Source of the DNA: Saccharothrix sp. NRRL B-16348
GTDB taxonomy: Bacteria > Actinomycetota > Actinomycetes > Mycobacteriales > Pseudonocardiaceae
Assembly: GCF_001280085.1 (NCBI RefSeq)
Contig: NZ_LGED01000269.1
Location: 186,001-250,000 of the forward strand
DNA: 64,000 nt
Direction of reading: 5' to 3'
In this document: positions 1 through 10,201 of the stretch, piece after piece
How the letters are laid out: each line of letters starts with the position of its first letter
Position numbering within the stretch: position 1 is the stretch's first letter
The notes under the pieces: generated by a model
What the model was told of the DNA's origin: nothing
Seen by the model: the letters and a program-made list of their open reading frames with translations, nothing else
Databases searched by the model: none
Made by a program: the position numbers and the translations under genes

Positions 1-309
1 CCGGGTTCGCAGACGCCGCACTACTACCCCGGCGGTGTGGTGGCGGGTCGCCCGGTGCCGGAGGGCTGGTACTCCGAGCCGTGGTGGAAGCCCGCGCTGG
101 TGGCCGGCGCGTGGGGCTTCGCCTCGATGATGCTGTTCAGCGCGATGTTCACGGGCATGGTCGGCGTGCCGGCGGCCGTGGCGTCGGAGGACCCCGGCGG
201 CGCCGAGGACGGCGGCGACGGTGGTGACGGCGGCGGTGACAGCGGTGGCGACTACGGCGGTGACTACGGGGGCGGCGACTTCGGCGGCGGCGACTTCGGC
301 GGGTTCTGA
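1..309 (+). CDS. C-terminal end of a membrane protein with a Gly/Asp-rich tail (partial)
   Basis: The frame is open from the first base of the window, so the true start lies upstream; the GTG at 37 is only an internal candidate. What is visible is a hydrophobic segment (about residues 35-60 of the visible part, with FASMMLFSAMF) followed by a tail made almost only of Gly, Asp and Tyr/Phe in DYGGGDFGGG-like units. This looks like a membrane anchor with a flexible acidic C-terminus, as seen in small actinobacterial envelope proteins. I do not recognise a family and assign no function. It is transcribed towards the nei/rpiB pair, which lies on the other strand. Confidence 0.6.
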   Translation, partial: PGSQTPHYYPGGVVAGRPVPEGWYSEPWWKPALVAGAWGFASMMLFSAMFTGMVGVPAAVASEDPGGAEDGGDGGDGGGDSGGDYGGDYGGGDFGGGDFGGF

Positions 310-339
310 GGTCGGCGTTACGAGGTCAGAGGCCTGAGG

Positions 340-1143
340 TCAGGCGGGCTGGCAGGTCGGGCACCAGTAAAGGTTGCGGGCGGCCAGCGAGGCGGCGGCG
401 ACGGGCGTGCCGCAGACCAGGCACGGTTGGCCGGTGCGGCGGTAGACGTAGACCTCGCCGCCGTGCCGGTCCTGCCGCGGCGCCCGGCCGGTGACCTCGG
501 GCAGGTGCTCCGGCCGCACGGTGTCGATGCGCCCGATCTTCACGCCCGCGCGCATCAGCACGGTCAGGTCGAACCACAGGTCGTCCCACAACGCCCGGTC
601 GACCTGGTTGCCGGGCACGAGCGGGTGCACGCCGTGCCGGAACAGCACCTCGGCCCGGTAGACGTTGCCGACGCCCGCGAGCACGCCCTGGTCCATCAGC
701 AGCACGGCGATGGACTGGCGGGACCGGGCTATGCGCGCGAACGCCAGGTCGGGTTTCGCGTCACGGCGCAGCGGGTCCGGGCCCAGGCGGGCGCGCAGCG
801 CGGCCACCTCGTCGTCGGTCAGGATCTCGCACCGGTTCGGGCCGCGCAGGTCCGTCCAGTGGGTGGGGCCGGACAGCCGCATCCGCACCTGGCCGACCGG
901 TTGGGTGACCGGGTGCGGCGACTCGGTGAACGTGCCGTAGAGGCCGAGGTGGACGTGCACGGTCGCGTCCGGCCCGTAGACGTGGAACAGGTGCTTGCCG
1001 TGCGCCTCGGCGCGTTCGAGCAACCGACCGTCCACAGAGGACGCGGAGAACTTGCCCTGCGGGCTCGACACCCGGACCGTCGAGCCCGCGTACCGGCGTT
1101 GGTGCAGCTTCGCCAGGCGGTGGAGCGTGTGACCTTCGGGCAT
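340..1143 (-). CDS. nei: Fpg/Nei-family DNA glycosylase (endonuclease VIII, Nei2-like)
   Basis: Bifunctional DNA glycosylase/AP lyase that removes oxidised bases in base excision repair. The protein begins MPEGHTLH, giving the catalytic Pro2-Glu3 of the Fpg/Nei family, and ends with a CxxC...CxxC zinc finger (CLVCG at about residue 242 and CPTC near the C-terminus). Its length of 267 residues is normal. Its ATG shares one base with the rpiB stop (TGATG), so the two are probably co-translated. The same pair occurs in M. tuberculosis as Rv2464c-Rv2465c, which supports the Nei2 assignment. Which oxidised base it prefers cannot be read from sequence. Confidence 0.93.
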   Translation of the reverse strand: MPEGHTLHRLAKLHQRRYAGSTVRVSSPQGKFSASSVDGRLLERAEAHGKHLFHVYGPDATVHVHLGLYGTFTESPHPVTQPVGQVRMRLSGPTHWTDLRGPNRCEILTDDEVAALRARLGPDPLRRDAKPDLAFARIARSRQSIAVLLMDQGVLAGVGNVYRAEVLFRHGVHPLVPGNQVDRALWDDLWFDLTVLMRAGVKIGRIDTVRPEHLPEVTGRAPRQDRHGGEVYVYRRTGQPCLVCGTPVAAASLAARNLYWCPTCQPA

Positions 1144-1610
1144 CAGGGCAGGGCCGGCGCCTCGCCGGTGCGCTCGTACTCGCGGAGGATGTCGATGCGG
1201 CGCGCGTGCCGTTCCTGCCCGGAGAACGGGGTGGCGAGGAACGCCTCGACGATCGCGAACGCCTCCTCGGTGGTGTGCATCCGGCCGCCGACGCCGATCA
1301 GCTGGGCGTCGTTGTGCTCGCGGGCGAGCTTCGCCGTCTCCACGCTGTAGGCGAGCGCGGCACGGGCGCCCGGCACCTTGTTCGCGGCGATCTGCTCGCC
1401 GTTGCCGGAGCCGCCGATGACGATGCCCAGGCTGCCCTCGTCCGCGACCACGCGGCGGGCGGCCTCGATGCAGAACGGCGGGTAGTCGTCCTCCGCGTCG
1501 TAGACGGCCGGTCCGACGTCGATCACGTCGTGGCCCGCGTCGGTCAGGTGCTTGACGAGGTGGGTCTTCAGCTCGAAGCCCGCGTGGTCCGATCCCAGGT
1601 AAACGCGCAC
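1143..1610 (-). CDS. rpiB: ribose-5-phosphate isomerase B
   Basis: Cytosolic enzyme that interconverts ribose-5-phosphate and ribulose-5-phosphate in the pentose phosphate pathway. The 155-residue protein has the RpiB/LacAB landmarks SDHAGFELK near the N-terminus and GGSGNGEQIAANK around residues 66-78. The position that is Cys in E. coli RpiB is replaced, and Glu72 follows, matching the actinobacterial type in which a glutamate serves as the base. The start chosen is GTG at 1610, because the family begins just before the SDHAG strand; longer in-frame extensions are not family-like. It is first of a two-gene unit with nei. Confidence 0.95.
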   Translation of the reverse strand: MRVYLGSDHAGFELKTHLVKHLTDAGHDVIDVGPAVYDAEDDYPPFCIEAARRVVADEGSLGIVIGGSGNGEQIAANKVPGARAALAYSVETAKLAREHNDAQLIGVGGRMHTTEEAFAIVEAFLATPFSGQERHARRIDILREYERTGEAPALP

Positions 1611-1637
1611 GTCAGCAAGTCTGCCATCCTTGGCCGC

Positions 1638-2345
1638 GTGTTCGGACAAGAGGGTTGCCGGTTGCGGTTGGAGTGGGGTCCGGAGGGGGTGGCCGCGCTC
1701 GGGGAGCAGTGCGCGGTGCTCGTGATCGTGGACGTGTTGTCGTTCTCCACGGCGGTGGACGTCGTCGTGGCGCGTGGTGGGGCCGTGCGGCCGGTGCGGT
1801 GGGCGGAGCGCGGTTCGGCGGCACGTCCGGCGGACCCGTCGTGGACGTTGCGGCCGTCGTCGTTGGTGTCGGTGCCGGCGGGGACGGAGCTGGAGTTGGC
1901 TTCGGCGAACGGCGCGACGTTGTGCTCGTTGGCGGAGGCCACGGGGGCGATCGTGCTGGCGGGGTGCCTGCGGAACGCGCGGGCGGTCGCCGTGGCGGCT
2001 CGGGCGTTGGCGGCGGGTGGGCCGATCGGCGTCGTGCCGGGTGGTGAGCGGTGGGGCGTGAACATGGTGGACGACGCGGACGCTGGACCGTTGCGGCCGG
2101 CGGTGGAGGACCTGCTCGGCGCGGGGGCGATCATGTCGTCCCTGTTGGGCTACGGATCGGCTTCGGTGGAAGCGGCTTTGGCGGCGGAGATGTACGCGTG
2201 GGCTTCGGTGGAGGACGTGGTGGCGGGGTGCGTCTCGGGCCGCGAACTGATCGCCGCGGGCCACGCCGGCGACGTGGCCCTCGCCTCTCAGGTCAACGTG
2301 AGCACCGCCGTCCCCCGCCTGACCAACGGCCTCCTCCGCGCCTGA
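1638..2345 (+). CDS. 2-phosphosulfolactate phosphatase (ComB) family protein
   Basis: The protein (about 235 residues) shows the ComB fold signature: a first block VLVIVDVLSFSTA, then SANGATLCSLA, AGCLRNARAVA and VPGGERW. ComB acts in coenzyme M synthesis in archaea, but bacterial homologues occur without that pathway and nothing around this gene suggests sulfolactate metabolism, so the substrate is unknown. The GTG at 1638 is the best start next to the first conserved strand; no strong ribosome-binding site decides it. It diverges from rpiB with 27 bases between starts. Its stop codon lies inside the left arm of the long palindrome shared with the aldehyde dehydrogenase gene. Confidence 0.75.
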   Translation: MFGQEGCRLRLEWGPEGVAALGEQCAVLVIVDVLSFSTAVDVVVARGGAVRPVRWAERGSAARPADPSWTLRPSSLVSVPAGTELELASANGATLCSLAEATGAIVLAGCLRNARAVAVAARALAAGGPIGVVPGGERWGVNMVDDADAGPLRPAVEDLLGAGAIMSSLLGYGSASVEAALAAEMYAWASVEDVVAGCVSGRELIAAGHAGDVALASQVNVSTAVPRLTNGLLRA

Positions 2346-2542
2346 CCCCGCGCGTGTCGAACCTTCAGGTCCCGCGTGTCCTACGTTCAGAACGCGCGTG
2401 TCCTACGTTCCCGTACCCCGAGTTCAACGCTCAGAACAAGATCGACTGTTCTGAGCGTTCAACTCGGGTGTTCTGAACGTAGGACACGCGCGACGCGAAC
2501 GTAGGACACGCGCGGTCTGGAGGTTCGACACGCGCGGGGTCA
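2343..2542. repeat. 200-base imperfect palindrome between convergent genes
   Basis: The region reads nearly the same on both strands about a centre at 2442/2443. The inner arms 2417-2438 and 2447-2468 pair at 21 of 22 positions round an 8-base loop. The 15-mer GCGTGTCCTACGTTC occurs at 2374 and 2396, and its complement at 2475 and 2497. The outer arms 2343-2363 and 2522-2542 carry CGCGTGTCGAACCT and its complement. The arms begin and end exactly with the stop codons of the two flanking convergent genes. It probably ends transcription in both directions; its modular repeats suggest a dispersed element. Confidence 0.85.
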
Positions 2543-3895
2543 GAGTTGGATGGACTTCAGTTCGGTGAACTCGGACAGGCCGTGGGGGCCGAACTCGCGG
2601 CCGTTGCCCGACTGGCGGTAGCCGCCGAACGGGGCGCTGGTGTTGAAGGCGGCGCCGTTGATGTCCACCTGGCCGGTGCGCAGGCGCTTTGCCACGGCGA
2701 GCGCGCGCGAAGGGTCGGCGGAGAACACCGCGCCGCCCAGGCCGTAGATGGTGGAGTTCGCGATCCGCACGGCGTCGTCCTCGTCCGCGTAAGGCATCAC
2801 GGACAGGACCGGGCCGAAGATCTCCTCCTGCGCGATCGCCATGTCCGGCCGGACGTCGCCGAACACGGTCGGCGCGACGAAGAAACCGCGGTCCAGCGGA
2901 CGTGACGGGCCGCCCAGCGCCAGCTTCGCCCCCTCCGAGATGCCGCGCTCGACGTAGCCGACGACGCGGTCGCGTTGCGCGGCCGACACCGCCGGACCCA
3001 TCCGGGTGGACGGGAGGGCCGGGTCGGCGGGCTCGTACTTCGACGCGGCGGCGACCGCGATCTCCAACGCCTCGTCGTGCCGGGAGGCGGGCACCAGCAA
3101 GCGGGTCCACGCGCTGCACGCCTGACCGTTGTTCATGTACGCGTTGCCCACGCCGATCTTCACCGCACGCGTCAGGTCGGCGTCGTCCAGCACGAGGTTC
3201 GCCGACTTCCCGCCCAGCTCCAACGCCACCCGCTTCACGGTCTCGGCGGCCAGCGCGGACACCCGACGGCCGGCCCGCGTCGACCCCGTGAACGACACCA
3301 TGTCGACCATCGGGTGGCTCACCAACGCCTCGCCCACCACCGGCCCCGTGCCGTGGACCAGGGAGAACACGCCTTCGGGCACGCCGACGTCGTAGAGCAC
3401 CGAAGCGAGCAGGTCCGCCGTCAGCGGGGCCAGCTCGCTCGGCTTGAGCACGACCACGTTGCCCGCCGCAAACGCGGGCACGACCTTGGCCACCATCTGC
3501 TGCAACGGGAAGTTCCACGGCGTGATGGCCGCGACCACGCCGACCGGCTCCCGCAGCACGAGCGAGTTCCCGATCTCCGCGCCGTCGAAGTACCCGGCGG
3601 CCAGCGCGTCCGCCACGCCGCGCGCGATGCCCACCGGGTTCGGCACCTGCACGCGCGACGCGAACGTGATCGGCGTGCCCATCTCCGCCGTCATGGTCGC
3701 GGCGAACTCCTCGGCCCGCGCCTCGACGGCGTCCGCGATCGCCCGCACGAGAGCGAGGCGGGAGTCCGGCGACATCGCCGACCACGCCGGGAACGCGGCG
3801 ACAGCCCTGGTCACGGCGGCGTCCACGTCACCCGGCGTGCCTGCGCGGACCGTGCCGACGACCTCTTCGGTGGTCGGGTTGACGACCTCGATCAC
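2540..3895 (-). CDS. NAD(P)-dependent aldehyde dehydrogenase
   Basis: Oxidises an aldehyde to the acid with NAD(P)+. The 451-residue frame has the full ALDH set: ITPWNFPLQQ, GSTRAGRRV, the catalytic-region glutamate in ELGGKS, the nucleophile in NGQACSA, and EEIFGPVLSV. The substrate is unknown. A longer frame starts at 3952, but GTG 3895 is preferred because GGGAG lies about 8 bases before it, the ALDH fold starts here (VIEVVNPTTEE), and the extension would run through a perfect inverted repeat at 3912-3956. It is convergent with the ComB-like gene. Confidence 0.92.
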   Translation of the reverse strand: MIEVVNPTTEEVVGTVRAGTPGDVDAAVTRAVAAFPAWSAMSPDSRLALVRAIADAVEARAEEFAATMTAEMGTPITFASRVQVPNPVGIARGVADALAAGYFDGAEIGNSLVLREPVGVVAAITPWNFPLQQMVAKVVPAFAAGNVVVLKPSELAPLTADLLASVLYDVGVPEGVFSLVHGTGPVVGEALVSHPMVDMVSFTGSTRAGRRVSALAAETVKRVALELGGKSANLVLDDADLTRAVKIGVGNAYMNNGQACSAWTRLLVPASRHDEALEIAVAAASKYEPADPALPSTRMGPAVSAAQRDRVVGYVERGISEGAKLALGGPSRPLDRGFFVAPTVFGDVRPDMAIAQEEIFGPVLSVMPYADEDDAVRIANSTIYGLGGAVFSADPSRALAVAKRLRTGQVDINGAAFNTSAPFGGYRQSGNGREFGPHGLSEFTELKSIQL

Positions 3896-3911
3896 TGCGG
3901 GCTCCCGAGAA

Positions 3912-3956
3912 CGATGTGACACTCCAGAACGAAACCGGCCCCAGAGTGTCACATCG
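3912..3956 (-). terminator. 13-base inverted repeat after the DsbA-like gene
   Basis: CGATGTGACACTC at 3912-3924 is repeated perfectly as its complement at 3944-3956 around a 19-base loop. It sits between the stop of the DsbA-like gene (3963) and the start of the aldehyde dehydrogenase (3895), both on the minus strand. No T-run follows, so it could instead be an operator for the dehydrogenase. Confidence 0.55.
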
Positions 3957-3962
3957 AACGCG

Positions 3963-4586
3963 TCAGGAGAAGTCCAGACCCCCGGTCCGGGTGCGCTTGA
4001 GCTCGAAGAAGTACGGGAAGCTCGCCAACGCCCGCGCGCCGTCGAACACCTTCACCGCGTCCTCGCCACGCGGGATCTTGGTGAGCACGGGCCCGAAGAA
4101 CGCCACGCCGTCGATGTGGATCGTGGGCGTGCCGACGTCCATGCCCACCGGGTCCATGCCGCGGTGGTGGCTGGCCCGCAGCTCCTCGTCACGCGCGTCG
4201 GTGTGCGCGGCCTCGGCCAGCTCCGCGGGCAGGTCCACGTCCTCCAACGCCAGCTTGATGGCCTGGTCGTAGTCACGCGTGCTGCCCAGGCCCTCGTTGT
4301 GGATCCGGGTGCCGAGCGCGGTGTACAGGTCGCGCAGCACGCCGTCGCCCTTGAGCTCGGCCGCCGCGATCGCGACCCGCACCGGACCCCAGCCGCGGTC
4401 CATCATGTCGCGGTAGTCGGCGGGCAGGTCGCGGCCCTCGTTCAGCACGGAGAGGCTCATCACGCGGAAGTTCAGGTCGAGGTCGCGCTGCTTCTCCACC
4501 TCGAGGATCCACCGGGACGAGATCCACGCGAACGGGCAGATCGGGTCGAAGTAGAAGTCGACCTTCGTGCGTCCCTCTGTCGACAT
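3963..4586 (-). CDS. DsbA-family protein, mycothiol-dependent nitroreductase-like
   Basis: Thioredoxin-fold oxidoreductase of 207 residues. The active-site region near residue 18 reads DPICPFAW, a single-cysteine version of the CPxC motif, followed by an alpha-helical insertion and the cis-Pro region [11 protein letters not shown]. tuberculosis Rv2466c, a mycothiol-dependent nitroreductase, occupies the same place beside pepN, so I infer a mycothiol-linked reductase. There is no signal peptide, so it is cytosolic. ATG 4586 has a GGAGGG site 8 bases upstream. It diverges from pepN across 221 bases that should hold both promoters. The loss of the second cysteine means disulfide exchange would need an external thiol. 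Confidence 0.85.
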   Translation of the reverse strand: MSTEGRTKVDFYFDPICPFAWISSRWILEVEKQRDLDLNFRVMSLSVLNEGRDLPADYRDMMDRGWGPVRVAIAAAELKGDGVLRDLYTALGTRIHNEGLGSTRDYDQAIKLALEDVDLPAELAEAAHTDARDEELRASHHRGMDPVGMDVGTPTIHIDGVAFFGPVLTKIPRGEDAVKVFDGARALASFPYFFELKRTRTGGLDFS

Positions 4587-4807
4587 GCGGTGTTCCCTCC
4601 GTGGCTGTTCGTGAGCGGGTGCACCAGGTCCGGTGCTTCCATCGTGCTCAACCAGCCGACCGTACGCAGTCTTCCCTCGGACGCCAGTCCACTTCCGGGG
4701 GTCCCACGTGATTGGATGCGACTGTCGTGTTCACCGACTCGACACCCCTTTCCCGTTCCGACGACGCCGACGCCGAGGTCCCGTGGCGGCGGCAGACGAG
4801 GTGACCA

Positions 4808-7369
<2,562 letters not shown>

Positions 7370-7379
7370 GTTCGACGTG

Positions 7380-7416
7380 AGACGTGCGGTGGCCCCGATC
7401 GTGTCACCGCACGTCT
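7380..7416 (+). terminator. hairpin terminator of pepN
   Basis: A perfect 12-base inverted repeat: AGACGTGCGGTG at 7380-7391 and its complement at 7405-7416, with a 13-base loop, 10 bases after the pepN stop. There is no T-run, which is common in high-GC actinobacteria. Confidence 0.7.
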
Positions 7417-7423
7417 TACGGTT

Positions 7424-7432
7424 TGTAGTACA
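7424..7432. promoter_or_regulatory. TGTA-G-TACA palindrome before the toxin-antitoxin genes
   Basis: A short palindrome 8 bases before the antitoxin ATG. Ribbon-helix-helix antitoxins usually bind short TGTA/TACA-type palindromes at their own promoter, so this is a candidate autoregulatory operator. The assignment is inferred from position and symmetry only. Confidence 0.4.
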
Positions 7433-7440
7433 CTCGCCAC

Positions 7441-7671
7441 ATGGGCACCATAACTTTTCGCCCGGACCGGGAGACGGAACAAGCGCTGGAGAGGTTGACG
7501 GCCGATGGCCGCAGCGCTTCAGCCGCGATCCGCGAAGCACTGCTCCTGGCCGCGAAGGTGCAGCAAGCCGAGGCGTTGCGCCAGGAAGCGCTGGCACTGG
7601 CGGCCGACCCCGACGACGTGGCGGAAGCACGGGCCGTGCTCGCGGACTTGGAGCCACTGCGTGCGTGGTGA
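7441..7671 (+). CDS. ribbon-helix-helix antitoxin of a MazF-type pair
   Basis: A 76-residue protein. The N-terminal TITFRPDRETEQALERL is a typical ribbon-helix-helix beta strand plus first helix, followed by SASAAIREALLLAA as the second helix; the acidic, Ala-rich tail would wrap the toxin. It overlaps the downstream toxin by 11 bases in another frame, so the two are translationally coupled. The expected role is to neutralise the toxin and repress its own operon. The surrounding pepN to DUF5130 order is otherwise conserved in mycobacteria, so the pair is an insertion into backbone DNA. Confidence 0.85.
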   Translation: MGTITFRPDRETEQALERLTADGRSASAAIREALLLAAKVQQAEALRQEALALAADPDDVAEARAVLADLEPLRAW

Positions 7672-7972
7672 GGTCTACCGCCTTCGTGCTCCGCGCAATG
7701 CCACCGGGCACGATCAGCAAGGCAGTCGCTACGCGGTCGTCGTCCAGTCGAACGCGCTTCCGTTGAGCACGTGGCTCGTCGCGCCGACGTCCACGTCGGC
7801 CCGACCGGCGTCGTTCCGGCCCGAGATCGAGCTGAACGGGCAGCCCACGCGAGTGCTCGTGGAGCAGACCACGGCCGTCGACCCGCAACGCCTGGGCGAC
7901 CTGGTCGGAAGGTTGTCACTGCACGAGATGAACGAGGTGGACACCGCTCTTCGCACCGTGCTCGACCTGTGA
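7661..7972 (+). CDS. MazF/PemK-family toxin (endoribonuclease)
   Basis: A 103-residue protein starting at GTG 7661. It has the MazF layout: RGEVYRLR at the N-terminus, the basic/polar turn GHDQQGSRYAVVVQSN, STWLVAPTSTSA, then LVEQTTAVDPQRLGDLVGRLS and a C-terminal helix. MazF proteins cut single-stranded RNA at short motifs and stop growth when the antitoxin is lost. The start overlaps the antitoxin stop, the usual coupling in such pairs. Its cleavage site cannot be predicted here. No frameshift is seen, so it is probably active. Confidence 0.87.
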   Translation: MRGEVYRLRAPRNATGHDQQGSRYAVVVQSNALPLSTWLVAPTSTSARPASFRPEIELNGQPTRVLVEQTTAVDPQRLGDLVGRLSLHEMNEVDTALRTVLDL

Positions 7973-7998
7973 TCCGAGACGTGGTGGAAGCACGCAGT

Positions 7999-8070
7999 GC
8001 CCGCAGAGTCGGAGCGCTGCGGGCGTCATGGCTTCGAGGTGGACGGGGCAGTGCTCAGGCGCTGCCCCGT
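7999..8070. terminator. two hairpins between convergent toxin and XRE genes
   Basis: GCCCGCAG at 7999-8006 pairs with CTGCGGGC at 8017-8024. ACGGGGCAG at 8043-8051 pairs with CTGCCCCGT at 8062-8070 and is followed by TTT on the plus strand. The second stem straddles the stop codon of the XRE gene. Together they probably end transcription from both sides. Confidence 0.65.
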
Positions 8071-8933
8071 TTCGCTTCCGGCGCGGAGCGGTGGTCGCGG
8101 TCGTAGGCGTCGGCCCAGCGGGCGAACACGTCACGTGAGTGGGCCGGGCTCAGGACCACGCGTTCCAGTTGGCGCATCTTGGCCTCGTAGGCGCTGATGG
8201 CGGCCGGGTCGTCGTGGAAGACGGTGGCCGATTCGGTTTCCGCGTAGGCCAGCGGCTTGACCGGCGACGAGAACGTCAGCAGGGTCGCGGAGTGGCGCAG
8301 GTGGGCGTGCGACGGCGCGCTCATCGGGATGATCCGCGGGCTGATCCGCGACCAGCCGCACATCAACGTCAGGCGCAGCATCTGGTCGCGCATGACCTTC
8401 GCGTCGCCGACGACGACCCTGAGCGCCGCCTCGTGGATGTAGATCACCGTCTCCGGGCCGCCCGGCCTGCGCATCGTGTCCTGCCGCGTCATGCGCGCCT
8501 CCGTCAGGTCCCGGTCGTTGGTCAACGCGTACGCGTAGTCCTCGGTCTGCGCCAGGCTCGGCACCACCAGCGGCTCGTAGGTCGTCACGGTGCGGGCCGC
8601 GTGCTCGTGCAGGGACACCGCGGTGAGCGTGTCCGACCACGGTTCGTGCCGGCGCAGGAAGTTGCCCGCGTCGACCTCGCTGGCGATCGCCAGGATCCGG
8701 TCCCTGGTCGGCTTGTCGGCGCCGCAGCGGCCGAGCAGCGTCCCGATTTCCCACGGGCTCGTGCCGCGACTGCCGGTTTCGAGTTTCGACAGCTTGCCCA
8801 ACGACCAGCCCAACGCCTCGGCGACGAATGCCGACGACATCCGGGCACGGTGACGCACACGGCGCAATTCCTCGCCCAATTCGCGGCTGCGAGCCGTGCT
8901 CAACCTCGTGGACGGCCTTTCTTCGGACTCCAT
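8055..8933 (-). CDS. XRE-family regulator with DUF5753 (Scr1-type) domain
   Basis: A 292-residue protein. Residues about 15-75 form a helix-turn-helix (LGEELRRVRHRARMSSAFVA then WSLGKLSKLETG); the rest is the DUF5753 domain found in large families of actinomycete regulators, with LVVPSLAQTEDYAYAL and YIHEAALRVVVGD. Such proteins are often paired with DUF397 partners. ATG 8933 is chosen because it has a G-rich ribosome-binding site and the HTH follows directly. It is divergent from a second regulator of the same family, which starts at 9149. No DNA target is known. Confidence 0.88.
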   Translation of the reverse strand: MESEERPSTRLSTARSRELGEELRRVRHRARMSSAFVAEALGWSLGKLSKLETGSRGTSPWEIGTLLGRCGADKPTRDRILAIASEVDAGNFLRRHEPWSDTLTAVSLHEHAARTVTTYEPLVVPSLAQTEDYAYALTNDRDLTEARMTRQDTMRRPGGPETVIYIHEAALRVVVGDAKVMRDQMLRLTLMCGWSRISPRIIPMSAPSHAHLRHSATLLTFSSPVKPLAYAETESATVFHDDPAAISAYEAKMRQLERVVLSPAHSRDVFARWADAYDRDHRSAPEAKRGSA

Positions 8934-9148
8934 GACACCCCCTATAGCGCACATATGCAAAGGGCACGGCGGGTGGTGTGCGCTGCGAAGTCCCGTCGCG
9001 CGCTGCACCACCCGCCGCGCATGTCCGACCAGTGTGCGGGCTGGCCGGAAGCTCTGGTGCACAACACTTTGTCCGGCCCGCAACACCTGGTCAATCCCCT
9101 TTTCGAGCGAGAGACTTGACCACCGGTCCCGCCCTAGGATGCATTTCC
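8934..9148. promoter_or_regulatory. shared intergenic region of the divergent XRE-DUF5753 genes
   Basis: These 215 bases must hold the promoters of both regulators. A local AT-rich spot at 8943-8960 (TATAGCGCACATATGCAAAG) contains the palindromic core CATATG. On the plus-strand side, TTGACC (9116-9121) and TAGGAT (9135-9140) resemble promoter hexamers but are only 13 bases apart, so I do not call a promoter from them. Confidence 0.4.
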
Positions 9149-9988
9149 ATGAACCGCAACACCTCGAAATCCATCGCATTGGGAGCGCGTTTGCGCAACG
9201 TTCGCGTGGCCAACAAACTCAGTCAACGCGCACTCGCGAAGAAGATTGGCGTCGTGCATTCGTTGCTCTCGCGCAACGAAAGCGGCCAGCGCGTCCCGAC
9301 CCGGGCAGAGGTCATCCGCATCCTCGAGCCGCTCGACATCACCGATCGGGATCGCGAAGAAATCCTGAAGATGACCGAAGATCCCAGCGGATCACCCCTT
9401 GCGGTGATCGAACTCCCCGAACGCCGGGCACAACTCGCCGCCTTGGTGGAGGTCGAGCAGATGGCCCACGAGGTGGTGAGCTGGTCGCCGCAGCTCATCC
9501 CCGGCCTGCTCCAGGTCAGCTCGTACACCCGCTCGATCATGGAGTCGGCCAGGATCCCCGAGGGCGAGGTCGCGACCCGCGTCGCGGTGCGGATGGGGCG
9601 GCGTGACGTCCTCACCCGCCGCAACCCGGTCCGCTTCACGGCCCTGATCGGCGAGGCGGTGCTGAAACAGACGATCGGCGGCAGCGAGGTCATGGCCGAG
9701 CAGTTCGACCATCTGCTGATGATGAGCGCACACGAGAACGTCGAACTCCGGATCGTGCCGTCGACCACTGGTTGGCACCCCGGCATGGACGGCGCTTTCC
9801 ACCTGCTCAAGTGCAACGGGACCTCGTTCGTACACCTGGAGAACCCGATCAGCTCGGTGTTCGTGCAGGAGTCGGAGGTGGTAGCCGGCTTCGAGGCGTC
9901 CGTGCCAAGGTTGCTGGAGGTCGCGATGAGCCCGGAACGATCCTTCGAGCTGATCGCGAAGGAGGTGCGGACGACGGGAGTCTCATGA
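9149..9988 (+). CDS. XRE-family regulator with DUF5753 domain, partner of DUF397
   Basis: A 279-residue protein. The N-terminal HTH reads LGARLRNVRVANKLSQRALA then GVVHSLLSRNESGQRVP. The remaining two thirds are the DUF5753 domain, with MAHEVVSWSPQLIPGLLQVS, YTRSIMES and FTALIGEAVLKQ. ATG 9149 follows AGGA at about 9 bases. Its stop overlaps the ATG of the small DUF397 gene by four bases (ATGA). In actinomycetes such XRE/DUF397 pairs behave like toxin-antitoxin-style or developmental switches (the Scr1/BldB-linked literature), but no target is evident here. Confidence 0.9.
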   Translation: MNRNTSKSIALGARLRNVRVANKLSQRALAKKIGVVHSLLSRNESGQRVPTRAEVIRILEPLDITDRDREEILKMTEDPSGSPLAVIELPERRAQLAALVEVEQMAHEVVSWSPQLIPGLLQVSSYTRSIMESARIPEGEVATRVAVRMGRRDVLTRRNPVRFTALIGEAVLKQTIGGSEVMAEQFDHLLMMSAHENVELRIVPSTTGWHPGMDGAFHLLKCNGTSFVHLENPISSVFVQESEVVAGFEASVPRLLEVAMSPERSFELIAKEVRTTGVS

Positions 9989-10149
9989 CCCTGCGGTGGA
10001 GGAAGTCCAGCAAGAGCGTCGAAAGCGGCTCATGCGTCGAGGTGGCGAACCACCTCGGCGCGGTGCGGGACAGCAAGAACCCCGGCGTCGTGCTGGGTGT
10101 CAGCCCGGCCCGGCTGAGGGCGTTCGTGGACGCGCTCAAGTCCCGGTGA
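9985..10149 (+). CDS. DUF397 domain protein
   Basis: A 54-residue protein that is almost entirely the DUF397 motif: LRWRKSSKSVESGSCVEVA, then VRDSKNPGVVLGVSP and a final helix AFVDALKSR. DUF397 proteins are very abundant in Streptomyces and Pseudonocardiales and are nearly always coded next to an XRE-DUF5753 gene, as here (4-base overlap). They are thought to modulate the regulator by direct contact. There are no transmembrane or catalytic features. A near-perfect hairpin ends the two-gene unit. Confidence 0.9.
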   Translation: MTLRWRKSSKSVESGSCVEVANHLGAVRDSKNPGVVLGVSPARLRAFVDALKSR

Positions 10150-10152
10150 AAC

Positions 10153-10187
10153 GTGAAGGCCCCGGCGGGGTATGCCGGGGCCTTCAC
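10153..10187 (+). terminator. strong hairpin after the DUF397 gene
   Basis: GTGAAGGCCCCGGC (10153-10166) and its perfect complement (10174-10187) enclose a 7-base loop, 3 bases after the stop codon. The symmetry also serves the DUF5130 gene converging from the right (stop at 10202). Confidence 0.85.
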
Positions 10188-10201
10188 TTCGTCGCGGGTC
10201 G

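Noticed and set aside
3896..3952. N-terminal extension of the aldehyde dehydrogenase
   Set aside because: It would translate through a perfect inverted repeat and lacks a ribosome-binding site, while GTG 3895 has one.
9116..9140. TTGACC/TAGGAT promoter for the second XRE gene
   Set aside because: The hexamers are only 13 bases apart, too close for a standard sigma-70-type promoter.
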